Shown piece by piece: positions 1 to 6,231 of a DNA stretch of 20,956 nucleotides; position 1 is the first letter of the stretch; every line of letters begins with the position of its first letter. Source of the stretch: a virus; IMG/VR virus record IMGVR_UViG_3300024518_000679, positions 1-20,956 of that record; one strand, given 5' to 3'. The position numbers and the translations under genes are program-made. Under the pieces are notes generated by a model. The model saw only the letters and a program-made list of their open reading frames with translations, ran no database searches and was not told the origin of the DNA.

Positions 1-119
1 TTTGGATGGTGTTGGTCATTAGCTATAAGAGATGCCTTAGACACCTCTTTAATAGCATTAGGGAAATACTTTATAAATCCTAGATAAACTGGTATCTTCT
101 TTCTTTCTTGTGCTGTCAT
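1..119 (-). CDS. DUF5664-like (dATP/dGTP diphosphohydrolase-type) protein, 5' part only
   Basis: This open frame starts with ATG at 119 and runs off the left edge, so only about 39 N-terminal residues are visible (MTAQERKKIPVYLGFIKYFP, then a segment ending NDQHHP). The motif of a Y-x-x-FIKYFP-x-A-I-x-EVS core followed by QHHP resembles, from memory, phage proteins of the DUF5664 family annotated as dATP/dGTP diphosphohydrolases, which adjust the nucleotide pool during replication. It begins 4 nt after the stop of the upstream nuclease-like gene, consistent with one transcript. The C-terminal half and any catalytic residues lie outside the window, so the family call is moderate and activity is inferred only. 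Confidence 0.6.
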   Translation of the reverse strand, partial: MTAQERKKIPVYLGFIKYFPNAIKEVSKASLIANDQHHP

Positions 120-123
120 ATTT

Positions 124-513
124 TTAAATCTTTATAGCTATATCTTCGGGTAATACATAACTATATTTTGTTATTTTATCGTTTTTATCGAAATCCGTAG
201 TCATAGGACACTCTATACCTTTTATGGGTAGGTTTACAAGCAGTTTAATGGTGTTTGATACATTATACACCCAAACACCCTTCTCATCTGTTACAACGTA
301 TAAGAACTTCTTACCTGCAATCTGAGCCTTTTGATAGTTTACGAACAATTTAGAGGCTTCAATCAATTTTTCCTTATAATACTTCCTTCTGTTTTTTATC
401 TCTACTATGTAGTTTAGGTCTAAAGCATCATAAGAACTATACTTATCCTTGCATAAGACAAGTAAAGTTCCTGATGACTTATTTATTAAATCTATAGTTA
501 ACTGTTCTGTCAT
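124..513 (-). CDS. PD-(D/E)XK nuclease-like protein
   Basis: The protein has 129 residues. A segment around residues 29-40 reads D-x8-E-I-K (D29, E38, K40) within a predicted beta strand (NYIVEIK). It is followed by a helix rich in Lys/Glu (residues 42-62) and another strand (KKFLYVVTD, 68-76). This D...ExK layout is the signature of the PD-(D/E)XK fold used by resolvases, VRR-type nucleases and restriction-like enzymes. The size fits a minimal single-domain enzyme. It follows the metallophosphoesterase gene with no gap (ATG at 513, preceding stop at 514), which suggests a role in DNA processing or nucleic-acid turnover. The substrate cannot be deduced, and the fold assignment rests on motif spacing only. 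Confidence 0.5.
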   Translation of the reverse strand: MTEQLTIDLINKSSGTLLVLCKDKYSSYDALDLNYIVEIKNRRKYYKEKLIEASKLFVNYQKAQIAGKKFLYVVTDEKGVWVYNVSNTIKLLVNLPIKGIECPMTTDFDKNDKITKYSYVLPEDIAIKI

Positions 514-1233
514 CTACAAATCCATTTTAACATTAAAAGCAGTATGTCCACCAACTACGATACCACAACCAATAGCTTCTTTCTTGCCACCTTGCATATA
601 TCCCATAGCATACGATTTTGAATCTATACCACAGCCTACTGCCATACCAAAGATTGCTCTAGTTTTTCCAAACATCCACTCACAATAGAAATCTGTATGG
701 TAATGTCCAGATACAGTAGATACCATATCACGCTTTGCTGCCATACGTGCTTTACCGCTCTTATCACCGTGAACATAACGTACATCATCGTGATACACAT
801 CCGTAACGAATCTCCAATTAGGTGTTTCTAATACTTCACCAAACTCTTTAATCCATTTGCTAGGTATGTTAGATGATTGTGCCTTACGTATTATTATTCT
901 ATCGTGGTTACCTAAAGTTACATCAGCATCAGGGAACGCCTTATACCATTTAGATAATTTCTTAATAGCAAATTCTAATTCATCAGCACCACCCATACCA
1001 TCAGCATCGGTTTCGTGATAAGAACTGTAGTGTGAATCAATCACATCACCAATAAACACAACCTTATTACAGTTGTACTTTGCATAAGTTTCTTTACAGA
1101 AATCTAAATACCCATCAAGGCAAAAAGGCTCGTGCAAATCACCTATTACTAATATTCTACTCTCTTCTTTGGTCATATTAAGAAACATCTTTTTAACTGA
1201 ATCTCTTAATCTTGGTCTAAAATCTTTGCTCAT
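514..1233 (-). CDS. Calcineurin-like metallophosphoesterase
   Basis: This 239-residue protein carries all the hallmark metal-binding motifs of the calcineurin-like phosphoesterase superfamily in the right order: GDLH (residues 31-34), GDVID (62-66), GNHD (108-111), VHG (154-156) and GHYH (176-179). These bind a dinuclear metal centre that hydrolyses phosphodi- or monoesters. Phage versions have been linked to DNA or RNA end processing and nucleotide metabolism, but the substrate here is unknown. It sits directly between the CGC-motif protein (stop at 1234, no gap) and the PD-(D/E)XK-like gene, so it is probably co-transcribed and acts in the cytoplasm during replication or early infection. 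Methionines at residues 16 and 20 are alternative starts just before the first strand. Confidence 0.88.
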   Translation of the reverse strand: MSKDFRPRLRDSVKKMFLNMTKEESRILVIGDLHEPFCLDGYLDFCKETYAKYNCNKVVFIGDVIDSHYSSYHETDADGMGGADELEFAIKKLSKWYKAFPDADVTLGNHDRIIIRKAQSSNIPSKWIKEFGEVLETPNWRFVTDVYHDDVRYVHGDKSGKARMAAKRDMVSTVSGHYHTDFYCEWMFGKTRAIFGMAVGCGIDSKSYAMGYMQGGKKEAIGCGIVVGGHTAFNVKMDL

Positions 1234-1662
1234 TTAATATGTTTTAATTATTGTTTCTAATTTGTTCATAACACCTCTTAAACACGATGAACAAGTTGAG
1301 TTCTTTAGTGTAGTACTAAACACCCTATTGTAGATTACATACAATCTCTCACGTTGTTCAAATGTAATATTATACTTTCTCTCTTTATAGAAGTTAGATA
1401 GCCAGTTATATTCCAACTCATCTAAGCAATTAGGTTTAGAGAAGTGAAACTCTTTGTTTAATAACTTCTGTCTTTCATCGCAACCACAATCTTCTCCTGC
1501 GATAAACTTAACTAACTTATCTATTCCTGTGGCTTTAGTAATCTTAGCAACTACATCTCCAAGACCATCTGGTTTCTTAGATTGTTCTTCATTGAAATTC
1601 TTTAGCCAAGCCTTATACTCTCTGTATTCCTTTGACCGTTTGTCTACATTTGGTTCTTTCAT
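1234..1662 (-). CDS. Conserved phage protein with CGC and CxxC cysteine motifs
   Basis: The protein has 142 residues. Residues 33-50 read GLGD-x-VAKITKATGIDKLV, followed by CGCDERQKLLN (59-69) and a C-terminal C-S-S-C (124-127), with another Cys at 79. From memory this GLGDxxxxxTKATGI...CGCxxRxxxLN pattern recurs in Bacteroidota phages next to replication or packaging genes, without an assigned function. The paired cysteines could bind zinc. The N-terminus is highly charged and helical (many K/E/R in residues 1-30). It begins 2 nt after the sigma-like gene stops and abuts the phosphoesterase gene. I do not know its function. Confidence 0.72.
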   Translation of the reverse strand: MKEPNVDKRSKEYREYKAWLKNFNEEQSKKPDGLGDVVAKITKATGIDKLVKFIAGEDCGCDERQKLLNKEFHFSKPNCLDELEYNWLSNFYKERKYNITFEQRERLYVIYNRVFSTTLKNSTCSSCLRGVMNKLETIIKTY

Positions 1663-1664
1663 AA

Positions 1665-2228
1665 TTATTTTATTTTATTGTAATCTCCATTAAAAAAATC
1701 TTGTGCATCTTCTCTAAACATATCATCTATAACCTCTCGGTATTTTCTTATAGAATTATATAAGCTACTTCTACCAATACCTGTTTCAGCAGATAATTTG
1801 TCTAATGATAATTCACTTGTAAAGTATGCTATGAAGATATTTCGTTTGTAGAAATCCCAAGAATTAACCTCTACGAATATTTTGTTAATAAGTCTTTCGT
1901 AAGCACCTTCCATTTCAACGTCAGAATACTCATCTTTAAGTTTATTTAAGACATCGTTTAGCTTGTCTGTATCTACTGGCTCGTAGAGTAGAACCTTCTT
2001 TTTCTTGATACCATTTATGTAGATAGCACGTAATGTCATATACATATAGAAGTCATTTACATCATCATCACCGTAATCTATGTTAGTACCCTTCTGCACG
2101 TACTCAAACACTCTAATATATGCGTCTTGTACCACATCCTCTGCATAACTCTTGTTACAGCCTAAACTCTCTACTAAACTAATCCATTTATCGTGTTTTA
2201 ACGCAAGTAATTCTAATTCTCTGCACAT
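1665..2228 (-). CDS. Phage sigma-70-like transcription factor
   Basis: The 187-residue protein has the architecture of a small (ECF-type) sigma factor. An N-terminal segment resembling region 2 (residues 28-45, YAEDVVQDAYIRVFEYV) matches the typical 'AEDxxQDxFxR' pattern. A C-terminal helix-turn-helix resembling region 4 follows (residues 139-162, LSLDKLSAETGIGRSSLYNS then IRKY). An acidic linker of about 60 residues joins them. It could redirect host RNA polymerase to phage promoters, for example late ones, or act as a DNA-binding regulator that keeps only sigma-like helices. It is preceded by a 151-nt non-coding stretch full of palindromes (2280-2360), which probably controls it. The N-terminal similarity is weaker than the C-terminal HTH, so it may not bind core polymerase. 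Confidence 0.62.
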   Translation of the reverse strand: MCRELELLALKHDKWISLVESLGCNKSYAEDVVQDAYIRVFEYVQKGTNIDYGDDDVNDFYMYMTLRAIYINGIKKKKVLLYEPVDTDKLNDVLNKLKDEYSDVEMEGAYERLINKIFVEVNSWDFYKRNIFIAYFTSELSLDKLSAETGIGRSSLYNSIRKYREVIDDMFREDAQDFFNGDYNKIK

Positions 2229-2304
2229 ATATTAAATTTGTTTATAAATATACATTATTTTATGCTTTTTTAGATGTTAAGTTGTTAACAATATTAAATT
2301 TAAG

Positions 2305-2360
2305 TCGAACATTAAAACGTTCGATAACAGTTGATATAGTTCATCAAAACGAACTATATC
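2305..2360. promoter_or_regulatory. Tandem palindromes upstream of the sigma-like gene (possible operator)
   Basis: Two perfect inverted repeats lie side by side. TCGAAC (2305-2310) pairs with GTTCGA (2319-2324), and GATATAGTTC (2333-2342) pairs with GAACTATATC (2351-2360). Both loops are 8 nt and nearly the same (ATTAAAAC and ATCAAAAC). Neither is followed by a T-run on the minus strand, so they do not look like terminators. A further small palindrome, TTGTTAACAA, lies at about 2282-2291. They occupy the region directly upstream of the sigma-like gene, so operator sites or structured RNA are both possible. Confidence 0.5.
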
Positions 2361-2380
2361 TTTGTGTTGTGTGTAATAGC
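2351..2380 (+). repeat. Left copy of an imperfect inverted repeat flanking a 69-aa gene
   Basis: The sequence AACTATAT...TTGTGTGTAATAGC matches, in inverted orientation, 2609-2637 (AACTATAT...TTGTGTGTAGTAGC on the minus strand). About 24 of 28 aligned positions are identical by eye, with one single-base gap. The copy sits immediately after the stop codon of the enclosed gene. Confidence 0.72.
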
Positions 2381-2589
2381 TACTTCCACCAATAATCATT
2401 ATTGCAAATACTATTAGGATTGCTATTTATTTCGTCAATCCCAATGGTTGCACTTAATCTCTCATCTTTAATTTTATGATAATTACCGTTTTTGTACTGA
2501 TAAATTAATTTATCTCCAAACTTTTCGCTATGAAATATGTTATTAGACACTTCTATAAATTTCATTCCTTTATAATAAAATCCTTTCAT
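2380..2589 (-). CDS. Small unknown protein inside an inverted-repeat cassette
   Basis: This is a 69-residue protein (start MKGFYYKGMKFIEVSNNIFH) ending in a Trp-Trp-Lys tail after an Asn-rich stretch (NSNPNSICNND). I do not recognise the family. The N-terminal half reads like short alternating beta strands (YYKGMKFIEV, KLIYQY). ATG at 2589 follows an A-rich leader (TTTAAAACAACAAAAAAATG), which supports real translation. The gene is bracketed by inverted copies of a GTTGTGTGTARTAGC-type element at 2351-2380 and 2609-2637. It therefore looks like a discrete cassette and not a core phage gene. Confidence 0.6.
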   Translation of the reverse strand: MKGFYYKGMKFIEVSNNIFHSEKFGDKLIYQYKNGNYHKIKDERLSATIGIDEINSNPNSICNNDYWWK

Positions 2590-2608
2590 TTTTTTGTTGT
2601 TTTAAACC

Positions 2609-2637
2609 GCTACTACACACAACAATGTATATAGTTT
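2609..2637 (-). repeat. Right copy of the inverted repeat flanking the 69-aa gene
   Basis: On the minus strand it reads AACTATATACATTG then TTGTGTGTAGTAGC, matching 2351-2380 inverted. Together with 2675-2710 (minus GCTAACGGACGA-GTATATGG and TTTTGTAAGCC) it also forms an imperfect long palindrome with a loop of about 37 nt. GCTA pairs with TAGC, GTATATGG with CTATATAC, and TTGTAAGCC with GGCTTATAA. This gives the boundary a second layer of symmetry. Confidence 0.7.
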
Positions 2638-2727
2638 ATAAGCCTAATTAATATTTGTTTTTAATTGTAAATTTCTGCTATGGCTTACAAAACCATATAC
2701 TCGTCCGTTAGCAAACATTTAAGTAAG

Positions 2728-3135
2728 TTATCTGCCTGCCCATTTTTCAAGTTCTTGCATTATCATAGTTCCTTGTGTTTTATCAAAGGTTTTTGATTTA
2801 ATCATATGGCTTTCCCACATTATATTATTTATATTTTCTAAAGTCTGTTCATTTAAACATTTGCTAACACCAGATAAAATTAATTGCTCTTTCTGTGCAT
2901 TTATTATATCTTGGTTATTTGCTTTTTGTTCTTCTAATAATTGTATTTTCTCTTTCAATACTTTTATTAATTCTTTGTTTATTTCTGCTTCTTTGTTCAT
3001 TATATTTTTGTTTAATTCTGCTTTTAATTTTTCGTCTTCATAATAACCAAAAGCATAAGTTATACTTGGTTTTCTTCCAGAGTAATGTCTTGGTAACAAG
3101 AAACTAATTGCTTCTTTGTAAGTTATTTGTTTCAT
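2728..3135 (-). CDS. Mom-like N-terminal fragment fused to a coiled coil
   Basis: The protein has 135 residues. Residues 4-38 (ITYKEAISFLLPRHYSGRKP, SITYAFGYYEDEKLK) resemble from memory the N-terminus of phage Mom-like/GNAT-type proteins, in which HYSGR-x-P and a Y-A-F-G strand open the fold. Where those proteins continue with a conserved strand (typically CTFG), this one switches at about residue 38 to a Lys/Glu-rich coiled coil (about 38-85) and an unrelated tail ending in EKWAGR. The gene may be a deletion product or fusion. An internal ATG at 3000 could start an independent coiled-coil protein. A complete Mom-type enzyme is not present, so DNA modification cannot be claimed. Confidence 0.55.
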   Translation of the reverse strand: MKQITYKEAISFLLPRHYSGRKPSITYAFGYYEDEKLKAELNKNIMNKEAEINKELIKVLKEKIQLLEEQKANNQDIINAQKEQLILSGVSKCLNEQTLENINNIMWESHMIKSKTFDKTQGTMIMQELEKWAGR

Positions 3136-3149
3136 TTTAATTTTTCAAA

Positions 3150-3305
3150 TTAATTTAAAACCCACTCAAGCATACCTATTTCAGCTTGTAAAAGATTTAT
3201 GTCTGTTTGGTTATTTATGTATTCGTAATCTTCAGCTTGTTTTAGTCTGTAAATTTCCTCTTTTATACTTTTGATATTTTTAATAATTTGTTGTTCTTTC
3301 TTCAT
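3150..3305 (-). CDS. Small coiled-coil protein of unknown function
   Basis: An ATG at 3305 in an ATT-ATG context opens a 51-residue frame, starting MKKEQQIIKNIKSIKEEIYR and ending LEWVLN. Heptad-like spacing of I/L residues with Lys/Glu suggests one or two amphipathic helices, with residues 12-25 and 36-50 the most likely. It precedes the Mom-like/coiled-coil gene by 14 nt. No family is recognised. Its reality rests on position, start context and charged helical composition. Confidence 0.55.
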   Translation of the reverse strand: MKKEQQIIKNIKSIKEEIYRLKQAEDYEYINNQTDINLLQAEIGMLEWVLN

Positions 3306-3339
3306 AATGTTTTAAATTAACTATTCATATTCTAATACG

Positions 3340-3729
3340 TTATATTGAAGTTATTATTATCTCTACTCTAGGGTTATCTCTATCTAACTCTGTTGGTAGT
3401 ATCGTTTCTGTTTTTACGTGGTCATCATTATCATCTTCCCAGCATCCTAAGTTTGTTAAAGCATCTAACAGGTATTTACTTGTTACCGCAATCACATTCA
3501 TTTTATCTAAACGTCTTTTAGAGCCTTTTAAGACACGATAAGTTATCTCGACAGGTGTTACTATCACTTTACCCTCAACCTGCTCTCTAATCGTCTCTAA
3601 ATAGGCTTTCTTGACCTCATTGTTAGTAAAGGTATTCGTGTTTCCGTAAGCGTTCATATTTAGATACACTCTTTTGGGTTTTGTTCTTACTCTTGGCAGG
3701 TCGATGTACAATGGTGATATTATCTTCAT
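3340..3729 (-). CDS. RusA-like Holliday junction resolvase
   Basis: The 129-residue length matches the compact RusA family, whose dimers cleave four-way DNA junctions. The conserved acidic core is visible. K-R-R-L-D-K-M-N (residues 71-78, with D75) corresponds to the RusA RxDxxN-type motif. KYLLDAL (85-91, with D89) supplies the next Asp and a Lys. W-E-D-D (97-100) supplies the last acidic pair, followed by a final strand (RVEIIITSI). The protein probably resolves recombination or replication intermediates before packaging. Its ATG overlaps the TGA of a 22-codon hydrophobic frame (ATGA at 3726-3729). The family call is from motif order alone. Confidence 0.8.
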   Translation of the reverse strand: MKIISPLYIDLPRVRTKPKRVYLNMNAYGNTNTFTNNEVKKAYLETIREQVEGKVIVTPVEITYRVLKGSKRRLDKMNVIAVTSKYLLDALTNLGCWEDDNDDHVKTETILPTELDRDNPRVEIIITSI

Positions 3730-3794
3730 ATTAAAATAAATGGTAAGGATATTAATACTGCTAAGTCTAAGATTGAATTTTTTATTGATTTCAT
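3726..3794 (-). CDS. Possible 22-aa hydrophobic micro-protein upstream of the resolvase
   Basis: ATG at 3794 opens a 22-codon frame: MKSIKNSILDLAVLISLPF, then I-L-I. It ends in a TGA that overlaps the resolvase start as ATGA. The peptide has two N-terminal lysines and a hydrophobic stretch long enough for one membrane span. The overlap suggests translational coupling, either as a leader peptide or as a tiny membrane protein. It is short enough to arise by chance in AT-rich DNA, so confidence is low. Confidence 0.35.
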   Translation of the reverse strand: MKSIKNSILDLAVLISLPFILI

Positions 3795-3842
3795 TGTTTC
3801 TAATTTTTAGCTAAATTAACAAAAATTATTAACATTACCAAA

Positions 3843-4271
3843 CTATTTCTCAAATTTATTTATAATTCTTGTAACTTCACTCTCAACGAATTTAATAATG
3901 TCTGCCTCTTTTATAGTGTACGTCAGGGTTTTAAGCAGTTCTTCATCGTTTGCGTGTATCTTTTCTGCTGCTCTGAAATTCATCATAGGTAATTGTTCTT
4001 TCATTTCTAAGCACCAATCGTAAACACTCTTACTTAGAATTTCATCAATAACTTCAATACATCTTACGCCAGAATAACTATCGGTGTTGGATAATAATAT
4101 CATTTGATGAATCCATAACTTCGCTAGGTTCTCATTTTGAGATAGGTTTCTGCTCTCTTGAAGTTCCTTATACTCTACAATAGAGTTATACGCTTCAACG
4201 TCTGTTTTAGTTGGTCGCCACGAGTTTTTAAACTTCCACTCAAGGTGTTCTAATGCTTTATTTATATTCAT
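3843..4271 (-). CDS. Helical protein of unknown function next to the helicase-like gene
   Basis: This 142-residue, mostly alpha-helical protein starts MNINKALEHLEWKFKNSWRP and ends EVTRIINKFEK. There is no signal peptide, membrane span or cysteine motif. It begins 2 nt after the RecA-like ATPase stops, which points to a shared role in replication, for example as a helicase loader or accessory factor. The residues do not prove that. The phrase ALEHLEWKFKN-x-WRP-x-x-D-x-x-AYN recalls small proteins found beside phage helicase genes, but I cannot name a family. Confidence 0.72.
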   Translation of the reverse strand: MNINKALEHLEWKFKNSWRPTKTDVEAYNSIVEYKELQESRNLSQNENLAKLWIHQMILLSNTDSYSGVRCIEVIDEILSKSVYDWCLEMKEQLPMMNFRAAEKIHANDEELLKTLTYTIKEADIIKFVESEVTRIINKFEK

Positions 4272-4273
4272 TT

Positions 4274-5113
4274 TTATTTATAATTAGATTCTACGTTATT
4301 AGAACTACCATCTGTTTCAAATGGTATTCCTTTTTCATCTACACTAAAAGTGAAGTTGTCAAAGGGTATATTCCTTGAATACTTAGCCTCAACAGTTACT
4401 ATGTCATCATTTTTGGTAACAAATACAGTTGTTTCTGCTTTCTTTAATACCGCACTACCTAAGTGTCCTGTTGGCTTATCACTATCAAAGTTCTTATGTA
4501 ATATAGTTATTATAGCGACATTGTAATCACTACTCCAAGTCATTAACTTTTGTGTTATCTCGTTACTAGATTTTAAGTCATTCACATCTTCAATTAAATC
4601 AGCTACACCATCAATACTTAAAACTGCAATCTTACCTGCAAAATCACTTTCAGTTAATATCCATTCTATAAATGCCACTCTTTCTTTAGGTGTTTTCGGT
4701 CTTAAAGCTAATCCTTTGTAACCGCCATAGTTTTTACCTACCATAGTGTTTACACGCTTAACAACTCTTTGAACGTGGTATTTACCTTGCTCTGTATCTA
4801 TGTCTATAACGTATTTACCTTGTACCTCGTGACCTTTAACTTCTGGGAAGTAGTTTTGTGCCTGTCCACCGATAGCACACGCTAGAAAAGCAGATTTAAG
4901 GAATGATTTCATTGACTTACTTGCTCCAACTATGCAACAGAAGTTACCGTAAGTTACTAATGGCACTAATTCTTCATACTTAAATCCAATACTTATAGCA
5001 ATAGGTGGTTTAGGTAATTCTTCATCAGGATTTATTAAACACTCATCAAACGCTACTGATGGGTCAAATTTAATTTCTTCTTCTTCAAAGTCTGCTAAAT
5101 TTAGTTTTTCCAT
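4274..5113 (-). CDS. RecA-fold ATPase, RepA/DnaB-like replicative helicase
   Basis: The protein has 279 residues. A Walker A loop lies at residues 63-70 (GASKSMKS) after a strand (NFCCIV). An acidic DTE follows at 106-108 (YVIDIDTEQG), which may supply the catalytic Glu. Walker B is at 163-168 (AVLSID), and a sensor-like ILHKN is at 204-208. A GHLGS turn follows at 216-220. This layout fits the AAA_25/RepA-like branch of hexameric replicative helicases, which unwind the phage template. The Walker A glycine at the fifth position is replaced by Ser (GASKSMKS), a common variation. It starts at a TAATG overlap with the DUF6291-like gene, suggesting coupled synthesis of initiator and helicase. Confidence 0.82.
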   Translation of the reverse strand: MEKLNLADFEEEEIKFDPSVAFDECLINPDEELPKPPIAISIGFKYEELVPLVTYGNFCCIVGASKSMKSFLKSAFLACAIGGQAQNYFPEVKGHEVQGKYVIDIDTEQGKYHVQRVVKRVNTMVGKNYGGYKGLALRPKTPKERVAFIEWILTESDFAGKIAVLSIDGVADLIEDVNDLKSSNEITQKLMTWSSDYNVAIITILHKNFDSDKPTGHLGSAVLKKAETTVFVTKNDDIVTVEAKYSRNIPFDNFTFSVDEKGIPFETDGSSNNVESNYK

Positions 5114-5766
5114 TATAGTTGTCCAGTTTGTTTTTTTGCTCCGTAAAGAGAATATTCTTTAGATAGTTCTGCGTTAAAGTACTTACTCACATTCTCTAAA
5201 AAGTGTTTAGGTCTTAAATACATAGAGGCTATATTTTTATTCTCCTGTTTAAAAAGACCACCTAACGCTTTATTTATTTCTTCTTTAGTAAATTCTTTCT
5301 TCGCTTTCTCAAATTCCTTTGCTTCATTGAAATCTAATTTCTTAATAGAAGTAGGCTTTTTTAAATACACCTTCCTAGAATATTCCCAATTATATAAAAA
5401 ATCTTTTTCGCTATATATATATTGCTCTTTCTCTTTCTCTTTCTCTTCTACTTGTACGGTAGGGGTATCAGCACCCCCTTGCGTACCCCCTTCGGTAGGG
5501 GTAGATTTATTATTGTTATAGGGTGTTCCATCTAGTCTGGTCTTAGTTTTATCTTCATAACCTTTAACTTGCGAATCAATACTATTAAGTTGTGAGATAT
5601 ATGCAAACCTAGATTGAGTACCTTTAATCAACTTTGGATTAACACCCATAAATTGTTTATTCAATAAAGCATCTATAAAAGCTAATTTATCCTCATCAGG
5701 TAATTCATTATACACATCAAAATAAGACCTAAAGAAGTTAAAACCTTTTCGTTTTGTTAATTTCAT
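5113..5766 (-). CDS. DUF6291-like replication protein (possible helicase loader or initiator)
   Basis: The protein has 217 residues in two parts. Residues 1-65 (F-F-R-S-Y-F-D-V-Y-N-E-L-P-D-E-D-K-L-A-F followed by IDALLNKQFMG and the strongly helical TQSRFAYI) resemble the DUF6291 domain common in phage replication proteins of Bacteroidota. Residues about 83-115 are a Thr/Gly/Glu/Lys low-complexity linker. The C-terminal 100 residues are a helical Lys-rich domain with a conserved-looking K-x-F-L-x-N-V-x-K-Y (around 187-197). It lies between the SSB-like gene and the helicase-like gene, so loading or initiation at the phage origin is the likely job. A GGGAGG/CCTCCC hairpin separates it from SSB. 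Confidence 0.62.
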   Translation of the reverse strand: MKLTKRKGFNFFRSYFDVYNELPDEDKLAFIDALLNKQFMGVNPKLIKGTQSRFAYISQLNSIDSQVKGYEDKTKTRLDGTPYNNNKSTPTEGGTQGGADTPTVQVEEKEKEKEQYIYSEKDFLYNWEYSRKVYLKKPTSIKKLDFNEAKEFEKAKKEFTKEEINKALGGLFKQENKNIASMYLRPKHFLENVSKYFNAELSKEYSLYGAKKQTGQL

Positions 5767-5778
5767 TTGTTTTTAGGT

Positions 5779-5803
5779 TAAAAGGGAGGCTTTTACACCT
5801 CCC
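5779..5803 (-). terminator. GC-rich hairpin with T-run after the SSB-like gene
   Basis: On the minus strand GGGAGG (5798-5803) pairs with CCTCCC (5784-5789) over an 8-nt loop (TGTAAAAG) and is followed by TTTT. It sits between the SSB-like stop (5820) and the next start (5766). It looks like an intrinsic terminator or attenuator that limits read-through into the replication genes. Confidence 0.65.
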
Positions 5804-5819
5804 GATTGATTGGTTAATA

Positions 5820-6212
5820 TTAAAACGGTAAATCATCATCTCCTTCTTGAACCTTAATAGGCTCTTCTAAGGGAGGAAAAGCACCATCGATAACGTCTAC
5901 TGCCTTTTTCATATTATCATCGCTTAAATCGGCTTTATATACCTTCCACGCCTCTATGGTGTTGAACGTAACTACCTCACCTTTTGGATTTGTCCATTGT
6001 CTACCTTTCAGATTGAAAGAAACATCTACTTTATCACCAACTTTATTATATTTGATAACGCTATCTGCTTTATCTTTGTTGGATTGTAGTTTAATAAACT
6101 GTGGATATTCTCCATCATCTACTTTTACTACCCATTCGACACAGTAAAACTCACTACCTGTAAAGGTCTTTAACTTGTCAATACTAATAATTTCTACATT
6201 TTTTAATTCCAT
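5820..6212 (-). CDS. Single-stranded DNA-binding protein, DUF3127 type
   Basis: The protein has 130 residues. The N-terminal domain (about 1-105) has the strand order and motifs of DUF3127, the Bacteroidota phage SSB-like OB fold: F-Y-C-V-E-W-V-V-K (22-30), PQFIKLQSNKDKAD (37-50) and NPKGEV-x-x-F-NTIEAWKV (around 76-92). The C-terminus is a disordered acidic tail ending GDDDLPF, the same tip that cellular SSB proteins use to recruit repair and replication partners. It should coat single-stranded DNA during phage replication. It lies just upstream of the replication protein and helicase genes and is followed by a hairpin terminator that could tune its level. Confidence 0.78.
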   Translation of the reverse strand: MELKNVEIISIDKLKTFTGSEFYCVEWVVKVDDGEYPQFIKLQSNKDKADSVIKYNKVGDKVDVSFNLKGRQWTNPKGEVVTFNTIEAWKVYKADLSDDNMKKAVDVIDGAFPPLEEPIKVQEGDDDLPF

Positions 6213-6231
6213 AATAATCTATTTATTTAAT

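Noticed and set aside
2333-2360. Perfect 10-bp hairpin as a rho-independent terminator
   Set aside because: The stem is AT-rich and no T-run follows it on either strand, so an operator or boundary structure is more likely.
2357-2364. Plus-strand TATCTTTG as a promoter -7 box
   Set aside because: The nearest TTG upstream is 23 nt away, outside the usual spacing, and there is no plus-strand gene to serve.
2609-2710. Integron attC site
   Set aside because: The folded arms resemble an attC in general shape, but no GTTRRRY/RYYYAAC core was found and no integrase gene is present in the window.
2728-3135. Complete Mom-type DNA modification enzyme
   Set aside because: Only the first about 38 residues resemble the family; the rest of the fold is missing, so a modification activity cannot be claimed.
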